Under the pieces are notes generated by a model. It did not search any database. It had not been told where the DNA came from and saw nothing but the letters and a program-made list of their open reading frames with translations. DNA of 64,000 nucleotides from JBAYIE01 sp041665785 (lineage in GTDB: Bacteria > Bacteroidota > Bacteroidia > UKL13-3), in the NCBI GenBank assembly GCA_041665785.1, contig JBAYIE010000007.1, positions 1 through 64,000 on the forward strand. The letters run 5' to 3'. The translations under genes were made by a program, and so were the position numbers. Positions 9,730 to 17,131 of the stretch are shown one piece after another; the first letter of the stretch is position 1; each line of letters starts with the position of its first letter.

Positions 9730-10029
9730 TCAGCGGAACTTTTTCCGCGTTTCTATTTTTTGTTCTTCGCGGTCCATGATGAGTTTGGCCAGCATTGGAG
9801 CAATAAGTTTGGGATTGTTTTGAGCAAAAGCTTCTTTTACTTTTTTCTCCTGGACGTCGATCCGGTAAAGCAGATGGAGCAGTTTTTCCATATCGTGCAG
9901 CAGAAAATGAATAATGCGTTCGGTAAGCCATTGTTCAAGCGCCTCCCGCGAAGGGAAGGATTGAATGCTCTCATCGTTCAGCAAACGGGCTAAAGAAGAA
10001 GCGGATGACTGAATATCGGAATCGTTCAC
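9730..10029 (-). CDS. Small conserved-looking helical protein of unknown function
   Basis: 99 aa, strongly charged and predicted almost wholly helical (DSDIQSSASSLARLLNDES, then EALEQWLTERIIHFLLHDME). It has no signal peptide or membrane segment, so it should be cytoplasmic. The C-terminus is basic (EEQKIETRKKFR). I do not recognise a named family. It reads like a real gene: acidic/basic balance is normal, there is an ATG start, and it fits between the ssb terminator and the desaturase promoter. A 79-aa frame overlapping it on the same strand has unnatural composition and is a shadow. No function is proposed. Confidence 0.65.
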   Translation of the reverse strand: MNDSDIQSSASSLARLLNDESIQSFPSREALEQWLTERIIHFLLHDMEKLLHLLYRIDVQEKKVKEAFAQNNPKLIAPMLAKLIMDREEQKIETRKKFR

Positions 10030-10071
10030 AGGTTCAAAGATAAATGGATCAGCACGATCCTCAAAAACGAA

Positions 10072-10124
10072 AAACCCGTCCGCCTTTCCAACACCATCCG
10101 GTTTGAAACAGGCGCGACGGGTTT
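10072..10124 (-). terminator. Terminator of ssb
   Basis: Inverted arms AAACCCGTCCGCC (10072-10084) and GGCGCGACGGGTTT (10111-10124) pair with a single bulge. Read on the minus strand they are followed by TTCGTTTTTG. The loop is long (about 26 bases), which lowers confidence. The structure begins 21 bp after the ssb stop codon. Confidence 0.6.
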
Positions 10125-10144
10125 AGAACCGCGAACTTTAATCG

Positions 10145-10486
10145 TTAGTCCTTTTTGCCACCAAGCATAAGCATTTCGCTCACTACAATTTCGGTAGTGT
10201 AACGTTTGTTGCCTTCTTTGTCGGTGTAGCTGCGGCTGTTGAGCTTGCCTTCAATGGCTACCTCACTGCCTTTTTTCAGGTACTTTTCGAATAATTCGGC
10301 GGATTTGCCCCAGGCAACCAAATTGTGCCACTGGGTTTCGGTTACGCGTTCTCCGCTTTCGTTTTTGTAACGCTCCGATGTTGCAATAGAGCACTTGGCA
10401 AGCTTCTTACCGCTGTTCATGGATTTAACATCAGGATTCTGGCCGAGATGGCCAATCAGACGAACATTGTTTCTTAAATTGTTCAT
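10145..10486 (-). CDS. ssb: Single-stranded DNA-binding protein
   Basis: 113 aa OB-fold protein. The N-terminus MNNLRNNVRLIGHLGQNPD, the central ETQWHNLVAWGKSAEL and KYLKKGSEVAIEGKLNSRSY are diagnostic for bacterial SSB. It coats single-stranded DNA as a tetramer in replication, repair and recombination. The protein stops soon after the OB fold and lacks the long Gly/Pro/Gln linker and acidic DDDIPF-type tail used to recruit partners. Short SSBs of this kind are common in Bacteroidota as second copies, so the housekeeping SSB may lie elsewhere. It stands alone with its own terminator. Confidence 0.92.
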   Translation of the reverse strand: MNNLRNNVRLIGHLGQNPDVKSMNSGKKLAKCSIATSERYKNESGERVTETQWHNLVAWGKSAELFEKYLKKGSEVAIEGKLNSRSYTDKEGNKRYTTEIVVSEMLMLGGKKD

Positions 10487-10673
10487 AGTTGTATAGGTTT
10501 AAAAATTTGAATTTTCCTTTCTTCCGTTTCTTCATCTCGCAGACGTCATGCGAACAAAGCAACCGGATAAAAGGCGCCGGCAAAAACCGACGTACAAAAA
10601 TGCATGGGCGCCCATAAATTATTCCAATACTGTTCGTTTAGAATCGGTTTTAAACGTGTTCATCCGCATCCTG

Positions 10674-10681
10674 TATCTTTG
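10674..10681 (+). promoter_or_regulatory. -7 box directly before the pseudouridine synthase start
   Basis: TATCTTTG is an exact match to the Bacteroidota -7 element TAnnTTTG. Only five bases separate it from the ATG at 10687, so transcription would begin at or very near the start codon and the mRNA would be leaderless. Confidence 0.5.
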
Positions 10682-10686
10682 CACGG

Positions 10687-11268
10687 ATGCATTATCTCCT
10701 TCATAAACCTTATGGTTATCTCAGCCAGTTTGTATGCGACGTGAAAAAAAAGAAGCTGCTTGGTGACCTGTATGCTTTTGCTCCGGGAACAATGGCCATT
10801 GGGCGTTTGGATGAAGACAGCGAAGGGTTACTCTTGTTGACGGAAGATGGAAGACTCAGCGAACGCATTCGGGGTCGTGAAATGGAAAAGGAGTATCATG
10901 TGCAAGTTGATGGTTTGATTACAGTGGAAGCCATTCAACAGCTGAGAAATGGTGTTGAGATCGGAATCAAAGGAAGCAAATACCAAACATTGCCTTGCAT
11001 GGTGAATGCCATTCAGGATCCGGGATATGCCTTGCGCAGCCGGAAAATCCGGGACGACCGGCATGGACCCACCAGTTGGGTTTCTGTTACGCTGACTGAA
11101 GGAAAATTACGACAGGTTCGCAAGATGATTGCTGCTGTTGGGTTCCCTGCATTGCGCCTCATACGGGTGCGCATTGGTCAATTACAATTGGGCGATCTAA
11201 AGGTAGGTGAAGTGAGAGAAGCAGTGGACCTGGAAAAGTTACTCTATTACAATACGCAGCAACTATAA
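10687..11268 (+). CDS. rRNA pseudouridine synthase, RsuA/RluE type
   Basis: 193 aa. The conserved catalytic loop GRLDEDSEGLLLLT starts at residue 39, with the nucleophilic Asp at 42. Further family motifs are the N-terminal LLHKPYGYLSQF and the later LTEGKLRQVRKMIAAVGFPALRLIRVRIG. It isomerises a uridine in rRNA, most likely 23S (RluE-like), after transcription. It lacks the N-terminal S4 RNA-binding domain of RsuA/RluB/RluF, and this short form fits RluE. The ATG at 10687 is supported by the family's usual start just before the HKPYG motif. It is convergent with the response-regulator gene; a purine tract separates them. Confidence 0.9.
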   Translation: MHYLLHKPYGYLSQFVCDVKKKKLLGDLYAFAPGTMAIGRLDEDSEGLLLLTEDGRLSERIRGREMEKEYHVQVDGLITVEAIQQLRNGVEIGIKGSKYQTLPCMVNAIQDPGYALRSRKIRDDRHGPTSWVSVTLTEGKLRQVRKMIAAVGFPALRLIRVRIGQLQLGDLKVGEVREAVDLEKLLYYNTQQL

Positions 11269-11308
11269 AGTATTGTTTGATTGGATGGGTTGGAGGAGGG
11301 CGAGGAAT

Positions 11309-11399
11309 GAAGGGGAAGGGAGAGGGAGAGGAAGAGGAAGAGAAAGAGAAAGAGGGAGAGGGAGAGGGAGAGGGAGAGGAAGAGGGAGAGGGAGAGGGG
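11309..11399. repeat. 91-bp uninterrupted purine tract (GGGAGA-type repeat)
   Basis: From 11309 to 11399 every base on the plus strand is G or A, arranged as imperfect GGGAGA/GGAAGA/GAAAGA hexamers. It lies between two convergent genes (pseudouridine synthase stop at 11268, response-regulator stop at 11406). The apparent reading frames through it (Glu/Gly/Lys on one strand, Pro/Ser on the other) are simple-repeat artefacts. Confidence 0.9.
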
Positions 11400-11405
11400 C
11401 AGAAG

Positions 11406-11816
11406 TCAGGCATGCAACTCAGTGATTGCTGCCGGAGTAAGTGGTTTGGAGATGAATTTAAGCACATAGGGATTTTGTGTTGCACGTTCAACATCACGGT
11501 CGTCTTTGGATGAAGTAAGCATGACTATTTTGCAACTGGACTTGAATTCATGCGGATAGGTGTGATATGCATCCAGAAACTCGAACCCATCCATTTTTGG
11601 CATACGGATATCCAGAAAGATCAGGTCGGGAAATTTAATTCCACTGGCCAGACATTGGTTTAATAAATCGAGGGCTTCAATTCCGGATTGGGCAACGGTA
11701 ATTTTTTGTGATAATTTCGATTTGGAAATAATTAAACGGTTAACATAATTGTCAACAGCATTGTCATCTACCAATAAAACATGCTCAATTCCCATTTCAG
11801 TTTGCATTTTGTGCAT
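11406..11816 (-). CDS. Single-domain response regulator (CheY-like)
   Basis: 136 aa receiver domain and nothing else. The acidic pocket is VDDN at residues 16-19, the phosphoacceptor is Asp69 in LIFLDIRMPKMDG, Thr/Ser follow in MLTSS, and the conserved Lys is in KFISKPLTP. With no output domain it should signal through protein contacts, either as a phosphorelay intermediate or as a diffusible regulator. Its first 20 bp overlap the end of the histidine kinase gene, so the pair is co-translated and they are probably cognate. Later in-frame Met codons (residues 4 and 8) are possible alternative starts. Confidence 0.9.
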   Translation of the reverse strand: MHKMQTEMGIEHVLLVDDNAVDNYVNRLIISKSKLSQKITVAQSGIEALDLLNQCLASGIKFPDLIFLDIRMPKMDGFEFLDAYHTYPHEFKSSCKIVMLTSSKDDRDVERATQNPYVLKFISKPLTPAAITELHA

Positions 11817-13950
11817 TTGGTAAAATTATCGAGAAGCGGCTACCGAACATAGGTTTCGACTCCACTTCTATTTTTCCATCGAGTAAGTTAAGCATTTCTT
11901 TTACAATATACAAACCCAATCCTGAGCCGGTTGCTTTGTTTGTAGCCCGATAAAACATTTCAAATATTTTCTCCTGTTCGTCCGGTTCAATGCCTATTCC
12001 ATTATCCTGAATATGAATTTGAGCCTGAGTATCATTTACATCCACCTGTATTTGGATCTTTGGTTTTACCTTTTCAAGATCAGCATATTTGATAGCATTG
12101 GAAATGATATTCTTTAACATCGTTGTTAAGCGATATTTATCGGAAAAGAATGGAGCATCCTGTTTGATGTCGAACGAAACGGAAATATCGGCAGCATACG
12201 CTGTGATTTGAAGAAAGGCCAGGGTTTCATCAACCAGTTTTTGCAAAAGAATTTCTTCCATCACCGGTTCAATCCGTGCATTACGGGAATATTGCAGTAT
12301 GGTTTCAATAAACTCATCGAGACGGGTGATGCTGGTTTTCATCATCTGCAATTTCTCGTTCTGTTCAAAGCCTGCTTCCTGACATTCGATTTCGAGCAAT
12401 TGAACCAACCCCAGCATGGAACTGAGCGGTGCACGCAAATCGTGAGAGGTGCTGTACACAAAACGATCAAGTTCCATATTGGCTTTGCGTAGTTTTTCGT
12501 TGTTCCGGATCAGTTCCTGTTCCGATTCTTTTCGCTTGGTAATATCTTCGGACAGTATAAATATGCCTTCCGGAACGGGTTGAATACTCAGGTCAAACCA
12601 ACCTGTTTCCCCATTCGGGAATTCAAATTGTGTGGTAATAAATTGGGGTATGCGCTGATTCATACTTTTTTCCAGTGCAAAATATGTATCTGTTAATTCT
12701 ATACCGGGATACATCTTGAACATATTCGATCCCAGCAACTCATTTACACTGTATTTGCCAAAGCGTGCTGCAGCATTATTTATATACAAATAGGTCCAGT
12801 CAAAACTCATTATCTGCGCCCCTTCCATCAAGTTATCGAGGGTGCGACGGTATTTCAAATCGTTTTCTATAATTTTTATTTCAGCTTCTTTACGCTTGGT
12901 AATATTGCTCCGGATTACCAGAAACTGAAAGGGATGATTCAATTCATCCATCAGGGGAACAATCGTGGCATTTGTCCAATAGATCTCTCCATCTTTTGCT
13001 TTGTTTCTGACTTCTCCGGTCCAGATATTTCCGGCTTTAACCGTATCCCATAATTCCTTAAAGAACGATTTCGGATGATAACCCGAATTCAGGATGCGGT
13101 GATTTTTCCCTACCAGTTCTTCACGGGTATATTTGCTTTCTTCACAAAAACGATCGTTGACATACAATATAATTCCTTTGGGGTCGGTTATGGAAACTAC
13201 AGAAGAAGCATCGAGAGCATCTTTATAGTTGTTTACGAGTTGCAGACTCTCCTTCAATTGCAAATTGCTGCTGATGGTATCTTTTGTAATACGTTTGATA
13301 TTGCGTGTGGCTGCAAAAATGGCTATCCCCAAAATAGCCAGAACGAATAATGTGCCACCGTATATATAATAAATTTTATTGCGTTCATGCAGCACATGTT
13401 GATTCAGGGTTTGAATTTCCTGCTTCGAATGCAGGGTGATACTCTCCTGAAGCAAAGTGACTAAACCAATGAAACTTTTGAAAGCCTCAATCTGGTTTAA
13501 TTTTTCATGTTTGTACAATTTTGAATCGGATTTCGCTCCTTCATTCAGCAAAAGGAACTGACGGGCTTTTGTATTGATCAGCCGGGCTTGTTGCAAGTGT
13601 TCCAAAATCAATAAGCTATTTGGATTTTGAAGCAAATGGGTCAATTGTTTTATTTGAAGGTTGTTGGCTTCGTTTCGCTGAGCTATTTGTTGCAGCGCGG
13701 CTTTCAGACTTATCCCTTCGTTGGTATAGGTAATAAAGGTAAACTGATTCAGTATGGAATGATCAACAATACGGTTGAGGATCTCTAACTTAACATAGGT
13801 TTGTGTAGTCAGCTTATTGTACGCTTTGATACCTTCCGTAGAATTATCCCACATTTTAAAGACAGCCAAAGAAAAAGTGAGTGTGAAAACGCTATAGATA
13901 ACGATCAACAAGAAACTGATAGTAAATAAACGCTTGTTTGCTCGAATCAT
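11797..13950 (-). CDS. Membrane sensor histidine kinase with two PAS domains
   Basis: 717 aa. Membrane helix at about 10-32; an extracytoplasmic helical sensor region (about 33-190, 4HB/CHASE3-like); second helix at about 193-213; PAS 1 at about 240-355 with a PAC-type ending (VIRSNITKRKEAE); PAS 2 at about 365-480 (ILSEDITKRKESE); HisKA with H-box FVYSTSHDLRAPLSS (His near residue 500); then HATPase with N-box NIISNAIKYAD, G1 DNGIGIEPDEQEKIFEMF and G2 GSGLGLYIVKEM. It autophosphorylates on His and should pass phosphate to the receiver encoded immediately downstream. The signal is unknown. Confidence 0.93.
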   Translation of the reverse strand: MIRANKRLFTISFLLIVIYSVFTLTFSLAVFKMWDNSTEGIKAYNKLTTQTYVKLEILNRIVDHSILNQFTFITYTNEGISLKAALQQIAQRNEANNLQIKQLTHLLQNPNSLLILEHLQQARLINTKARQFLLLNEGAKSDSKLYKHEKLNQIEAFKSFIGLVTLLQESITLHSKQEIQTLNQHVLHERNKIYYIYGGTLFVLAILGIAIFAATRNIKRITKDTISSNLQLKESLQLVNNYKDALDASSVVSITDPKGIILYVNDRFCEESKYTREELVGKNHRILNSGYHPKSFFKELWDTVKAGNIWTGEVRNKAKDGEIYWTNATIVPLMDELNHPFQFLVIRSNITKRKEAEIKIIENDLKYRRTLDNLMEGAQIMSFDWTYLYINNAAARFGKYSVNELLGSNMFKMYPGIELTDTYFALEKSMNQRIPQFITTQFEFPNGETGWFDLSIQPVPEGIFILSEDITKRKESEQELIRNNEKLRKANMELDRFVYSTSHDLRAPLSSMLGLVQLLEIECQEAGFEQNEKLQMMKTSITRLDEFIETILQYSRNARIEPVMEEILLQKLVDETLAFLQITAYAADISVSFDIKQDAPFFSDKYRLTTMLKNIISNAIKYADLEKVKPKIQIQVDVNDTQAQIHIQDNGIGIEPDEQEKIFEMFYRATNKATGSGLGLYIVKEMLNLLDGKIEVESKPMFGSRFSIILPNAQNAN

Positions 13951-14054
13951 GGGCTTAGGTGCAGAATGGCTTTATATAAAAGAATTCATAAGCATCAAAT
14001 GACCGCAGAAATCGGTCTTAAAAACATGACGAATATCAGGGTTGAGGGATAATT

Positions 14055-14161
14055 GTTATTGGTTAATGGTTGGTTGTTATTGGTTATTGGGTTATTAGTT
14101 AATCGTTATTCGTTATTGGTTAATAGTTAATGGTTATTCGTTAATGGTTAATGGTTATTTG
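14055..14161. repeat. Degenerate heptanucleotide array, GTTAWTN
   Basis: About 15 imperfect 7-base units (GTTATTG, GTTAATG, GTTATTC, GTTAATC and similar) with a few insertions. It lies in the 317-bp divergent gap between the histidine kinase and anmK. No coding frame is convincing here. Confidence 0.8.
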
Positions 14162-14185
14162 TTTAGCATAAGTTCCTGGGTTAGG

Positions 14186-14220
14186 TACTTCGTACTTCGT
14201 AATTTGTACTTCGCAATTCC
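14186..14220. repeat. Second heptanucleotide array, TACTTCG
   Basis: Five consecutive 7-base units: TACTTCG, TACTTCG, TAATTTG, TACTTCG, CAATTCC. It starts 25 bp after the GTTAWTN array and ends 47 bp before the anmK start, so it lies within the likely anmK promoter region. Confidence 0.75.
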
Positions 14221-14267
14221 ACTCCCGGTTTTATTTGCGTTCAGAATTTTGTAACTCGCATCTGCTA

Positions 14268-15332
14268 ATGAACAATAATAAATCACGCGTGATAGGGGTT
14301 ATGAGCGGAACATCGCTCGATGGGTTGGATCTGGCATATTGTGAATTTCAATTTGTGCGGGATGCCTGGGAATTCAAATTGGGACCGGCTGAAACCATTG
14401 CATACAACGATACCTGGAAAGTCAGGCTTTCACACCTGCACGAACAACCCATCCATTTGTATCCAAAAACAGATTTGTTTTATGGTCGGTTTATCGGACA
14501 AGAGGTGAAGCAATTTATAGACCGGCATGCTTTGCAGGTTGATTTGATAGCATCGCACGGACATACCATTTTTCATCAGCCGGCTGAAGGATTTACCGCA
14601 CAAATAGGGAATGGGGCAGCGATACATGTAGAAACGGGATTACCTGTAATTGCTGATTTTCGTACTGTAGATGTGATGCTGGGAGGGCAAGGGGCTCCGC
14701 TGGTTCCGATCGGAGATGCACTACTTTTTAATAAATACGATGCCTGTTTGAATTTGGGTGGATTTGCCAATATCAGTTATTCGTCAGGTAATAAGCGTAA
14801 AGCATTTGATATCGTACCCTGCAATATCATATTAAATGCGCTTGCCAATCAGGCAGGAATGGAATACGATGCCGGTGGTGCAATAGCAGGCACCGGTAAA
14901 ATCAATACCACCTTGCTCAATCAGCTAAATCAACTTCCCTTTTATAGACAACATGGTGCCCGTTCTCTGGGAAGAGAATGGGTTGAAGAAGCCTTTTGGC
15001 CATTGATAAAAGCTGCAACCTTAAACAATGAAGATGCACTTGCAACCCTTACCGAACATATTATACTACAAATAGCAGCATGCATTCAAATCTCCGGTGC
15101 AAAATCTGTTTTAATTACCGGCGGTGGTGTTTACAATCAATTCCTGCTCGAACATCTGAAAGCCAATACTACAGCCCTGTGCGTGGTTCCGGATACATCA
15201 ATCATTGATTTTAAGGAAGCCCTGATCTTTGCTTTTTTAGGTGTTTTAAAAATACAACACCAGCCCAATGTGTGGTGTGAATATACTGGTGCATCCAGAA
15301 ATTCTATTGGTGGTGCTTTGTTTGGATTTTAA
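14268..15332 (+). CDS. anmK: Anhydro-N-acetylmuramic acid kinase
   Basis: 354 aa from the ATG at 14268. A TTG 33 bp upstream would also be in frame, but AnmK proteins start close to the VIGVMSGTSLDGLD motif seen here. Further family features are ASHGHTIFHQP, the DFRTVDVMLGGQGAPLVP loop, a catalytic-site region near NLGGFANIS, and VLITGGGVYN near the C-terminus. The enzyme phosphorylates and opens 1,6-anhydro-MurNAc, feeding cell-wall recycling to MurNAc-6-phosphate. It is a single gene; the expected partner MurQ etherase is not in this window. Confidence 0.95.
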   Translation: MNNNKSRVIGVMSGTSLDGLDLAYCEFQFVRDAWEFKLGPAETIAYNDTWKVRLSHLHEQPIHLYPKTDLFYGRFIGQEVKQFIDRHALQVDLIASHGHTIFHQPAEGFTAQIGNGAAIHVETGLPVIADFRTVDVMLGGQGAPLVPIGDALLFNKYDACLNLGGFANISYSSGNKRKAFDIVPCNIILNALANQAGMEYDAGGAIAGTGKINTTLLNQLNQLPFYRQHGARSLGREWVEEAFWPLIKAATLNNEDALATLTEHIILQIAACIQISGAKSVLITGGGVYNQFLLEHLKANTTALCVVPDTSIIDFKEALIFAFLGVLKIQHQPNVWCEYTGASRNSIGGALFGF

Positions 15333-15659
15333 GCAATATCTGCATTCAACCCTCTTATCCCTTTTCTCCTGATTTAATGAAAAACAGGTGCTTTTGAGCA
15401 CATTTAAGTTCAATGTATGCTCCATGTCATGCATTTTAAAAATTTCCATTGACATAAATCAGCGCAAAAACATGATGAATAGCTTTTTTACAAAATGAAT
15501 GGCTCTTAACTTTGTATTGTTAAAACAGAAAATTAGTATGAGTAGCGGAATGTTGAAATAAATAGCATATATTGGATTTGATTAAGGGGAAAAGCCTCCT
15601 ATGAAAATTCAAAACCTCATTCAGCCGCTCTACAAACATTAATCTCTAATTACACGATC
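15333..15659. other. Intergenic region upstream of the short family member
   Basis: 327 bp without a gene. It contains TAACTTTG at 15507-15514, an exact TAnnTTTG box in plus orientation 145 bp before the next start. An imperfect TTGA-N6-TCAA-type palindrome (TTGACATAAATCAG) lies at 15449-15462, about 50 bp before that box. No terminator hairpin for anmK is evident. Confidence 0.5.
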
Positions 15660-16562
15660 ATGAAAAAGAGTCTACAACTACTGATGGTGATTTCCCTGAC
15701 AATCGCTACAGGATCGACCCGCTGCCTGGCAGCAACCGGTTACAACAACGATTATACCGGAAAAGAATTCCATTTTAAACTGATTAAAGATGCCATCAAT
15801 TACGATGAAATGATTGTCATGTTTATTGAAGGTGCCACCTATGGGAAAGATATGTATGATATCAATGTATTCTGGGGGCCGGAACTCAACCTGACTTCAC
15901 GCGGAAGTGATGGATGTTATCTGACCCTGGATGCCAAGCCATTTAATGGAACATATGATTCTACCAAAGTAAGTGTACGTTGTGCAAGTAGCGGATCCTA
16001 TACATTTTGTTTTAGCAATGCAAGTAGCTTTAGCAGTGGTTTGCCTATTAAACTCATAGATAGATATACAAATACCACGATCAACTTAATGACTCAGCAT
16101 GCATATACCTTCAATGTTGATCTGGCTCAATCCGGAAGTTATGGCGATGATAGGTTTATTATCGTAGTTGGAGCAATGCCTGTTAGTACTTCTACCACCA
16201 CAACTACAGAACCAGTTACCACCACAACTACAACTACCACTACCACTACCCCAACACCCGCACCAACACCAACACCCGCTCCGGCTCCAACTCCAGAAGA
16301 AACTCAATTGAAGGCCAACCTTGTATTATATCCCACAGTAACGCAAGATTATGTGACCATTAAAAGTGATGTAAAAATAATAGCATCCTCTCAAATTCAG
16401 GTCTTTGACCCCAAAGGAAAACTTGTAATATCTGTTAACGTGCCGGTTTGGAACAATAAAGAATCGGTAGTGGATCTTAGTAAACTACCTAACAAAACCT
16501 ATACGGTTATTGTGAGTATTGGCAAACAAAAGCCAGTTGTAAAACGCTGCATAAAAATTTAG
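15660..16562 (+). CDS. Short T9SS surface protein: stand-alone C-terminal module of the adhesin family
   Basis: 300 aa with a signal peptide (to about residue 24, TRCLA-A). Residues about 28-175 align with the penultimate module of the 930-1234-aa proteins in this window: NDYTGKEFHFKLIKDAINYD, MYDINVFWGPELNL, LDAKPFNGTYD, SYGDDRFIIVVGAMP. A Thr-rich then Pro/Thr/Ala-rich linker (about 178-215) follows, then an 80-residue T9SS sorting domain starting LYPTVTQDYVTI and ending VVKRCIKI. It therefore lacks both the beta-helical region and the VQRFIP module. It sits 569 bp before a full-length paralogue on the same strand. The linker is unique to this member and resembles a cell-wall-spanning stalk. 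Binding partner unknown. Confidence 0.82.
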   Translation: MKKSLQLLMVISLTIATGSTRCLAATGYNNDYTGKEFHFKLIKDAINYDEMIVMFIEGATYGKDMYDINVFWGPELNLTSRGSDGCYLTLDAKPFNGTYDSTKVSVRCASSGSYTFCFSNASSFSSGLPIKLIDRYTNTTINLMTQHAYTFNVDLAQSGSYGDDRFIIVVGAMPVSTSTTTTTEPVTTTTTTTTTTTPTPAPTPTPAPAPTPEETQLKANLVLYPTVTQDYVTIKSDVKIIASSQIQVFDPKGKLVISVNVPVWNNKESVVDLSKLPNKTYTVIVSIGKQKPVVKRCIKI

Positions 16563-16586
16563 ATTTCAATGATCTTTTCAAATAGG

Positions 16587-16626
16587 CGCCATGCTGCTAA
16601 CCCAAAGTTACAGCATGGTGTTTTTG
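16587..16626 (+). terminator. Terminator of the short family member
   Basis: GCCATGCTG(C)TAAC pairs with GTTACAGCATGGTG across a short loop (CCAAA), with one bulged base, and is followed by TTTTTGTTTT. It starts 24 bp after the stop codon. Confidence 0.8.
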
Positions 16627-17131
16627 TTTTATGCACCTTCAAAAATGGTATAAGATTCTCTATCATCCCTGACTTTCATAATTCCGATCATACAGGTAAT
16701 TTTTCTGCTTCCATTCACCCCATAACATTTGGGTATTTTCACACAGCAAACGGGGGATAATCACATCCTTTTTACACATCAGCAATACGCAAATGGGGGT
16801 ATTTGCTGTATGAATTGCGAACTTAATTGCCACACCAAACATGTGTTCATGTTCATGAAGCCTTACCTGTATCCGATTAATGTATTAAAATACAGCAAGT
16901 TAGGTTGAATGCTTCGTTAGATTTAGCCATAAAAAGGGGCCCTTTGCTTCTGTTTCAGCGACTATTGTTTTCATTACAAGTGTTAATTCGGGTTAATTCT
17001 TCATTCATATCATGAATCAGCAGGTTATTCAGATTGCACCACGTTCTGTTGAATTTACGAAAAAGTAGCCTTGTACTGGTGATAAATTTGTCCTTGCTTT
17101 CAAAAACGAAGCTGAAACGAAACAAATTAAG
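16627..17131. other. Intergenic region upstream of the 930-aa family member
   Basis: About 500 bp without a gene. A TAAATTTG box at 17083-17090 (exact TAnnTTTG) lies 42 bp before the start codon and is the best promoter candidate. An inverted pair ATTCAT/ATGAAT lies near 17003-17017. Nothing else is recognised. Confidence 0.45.

Noticed and set aside
9692..9931. 79-codon frame on the minus strand inside the small helical gene
   Set aside because: Unnatural composition (many Arg, Cys, His, Pro) and fully overlapped by the better 99-aa frame.
11159..11513. Frames through the purine tract (Glu/Gly-Lys on plus, Pro/Ser on minus)
   Set aside because: They are translations of a simple repeat and overlap two well-supported genes.
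14055..14220. CRISPR array
   Set aside because: The repeats are 7-base, degenerate and without spacers; no cas gene is in the window.
14235..14267. TTG start of anmK 11 codons upstream of the ATG
   Set aside because: The extension is unlike AnmK N-termini, and the ATG at 14268 is close to the conserved motif.
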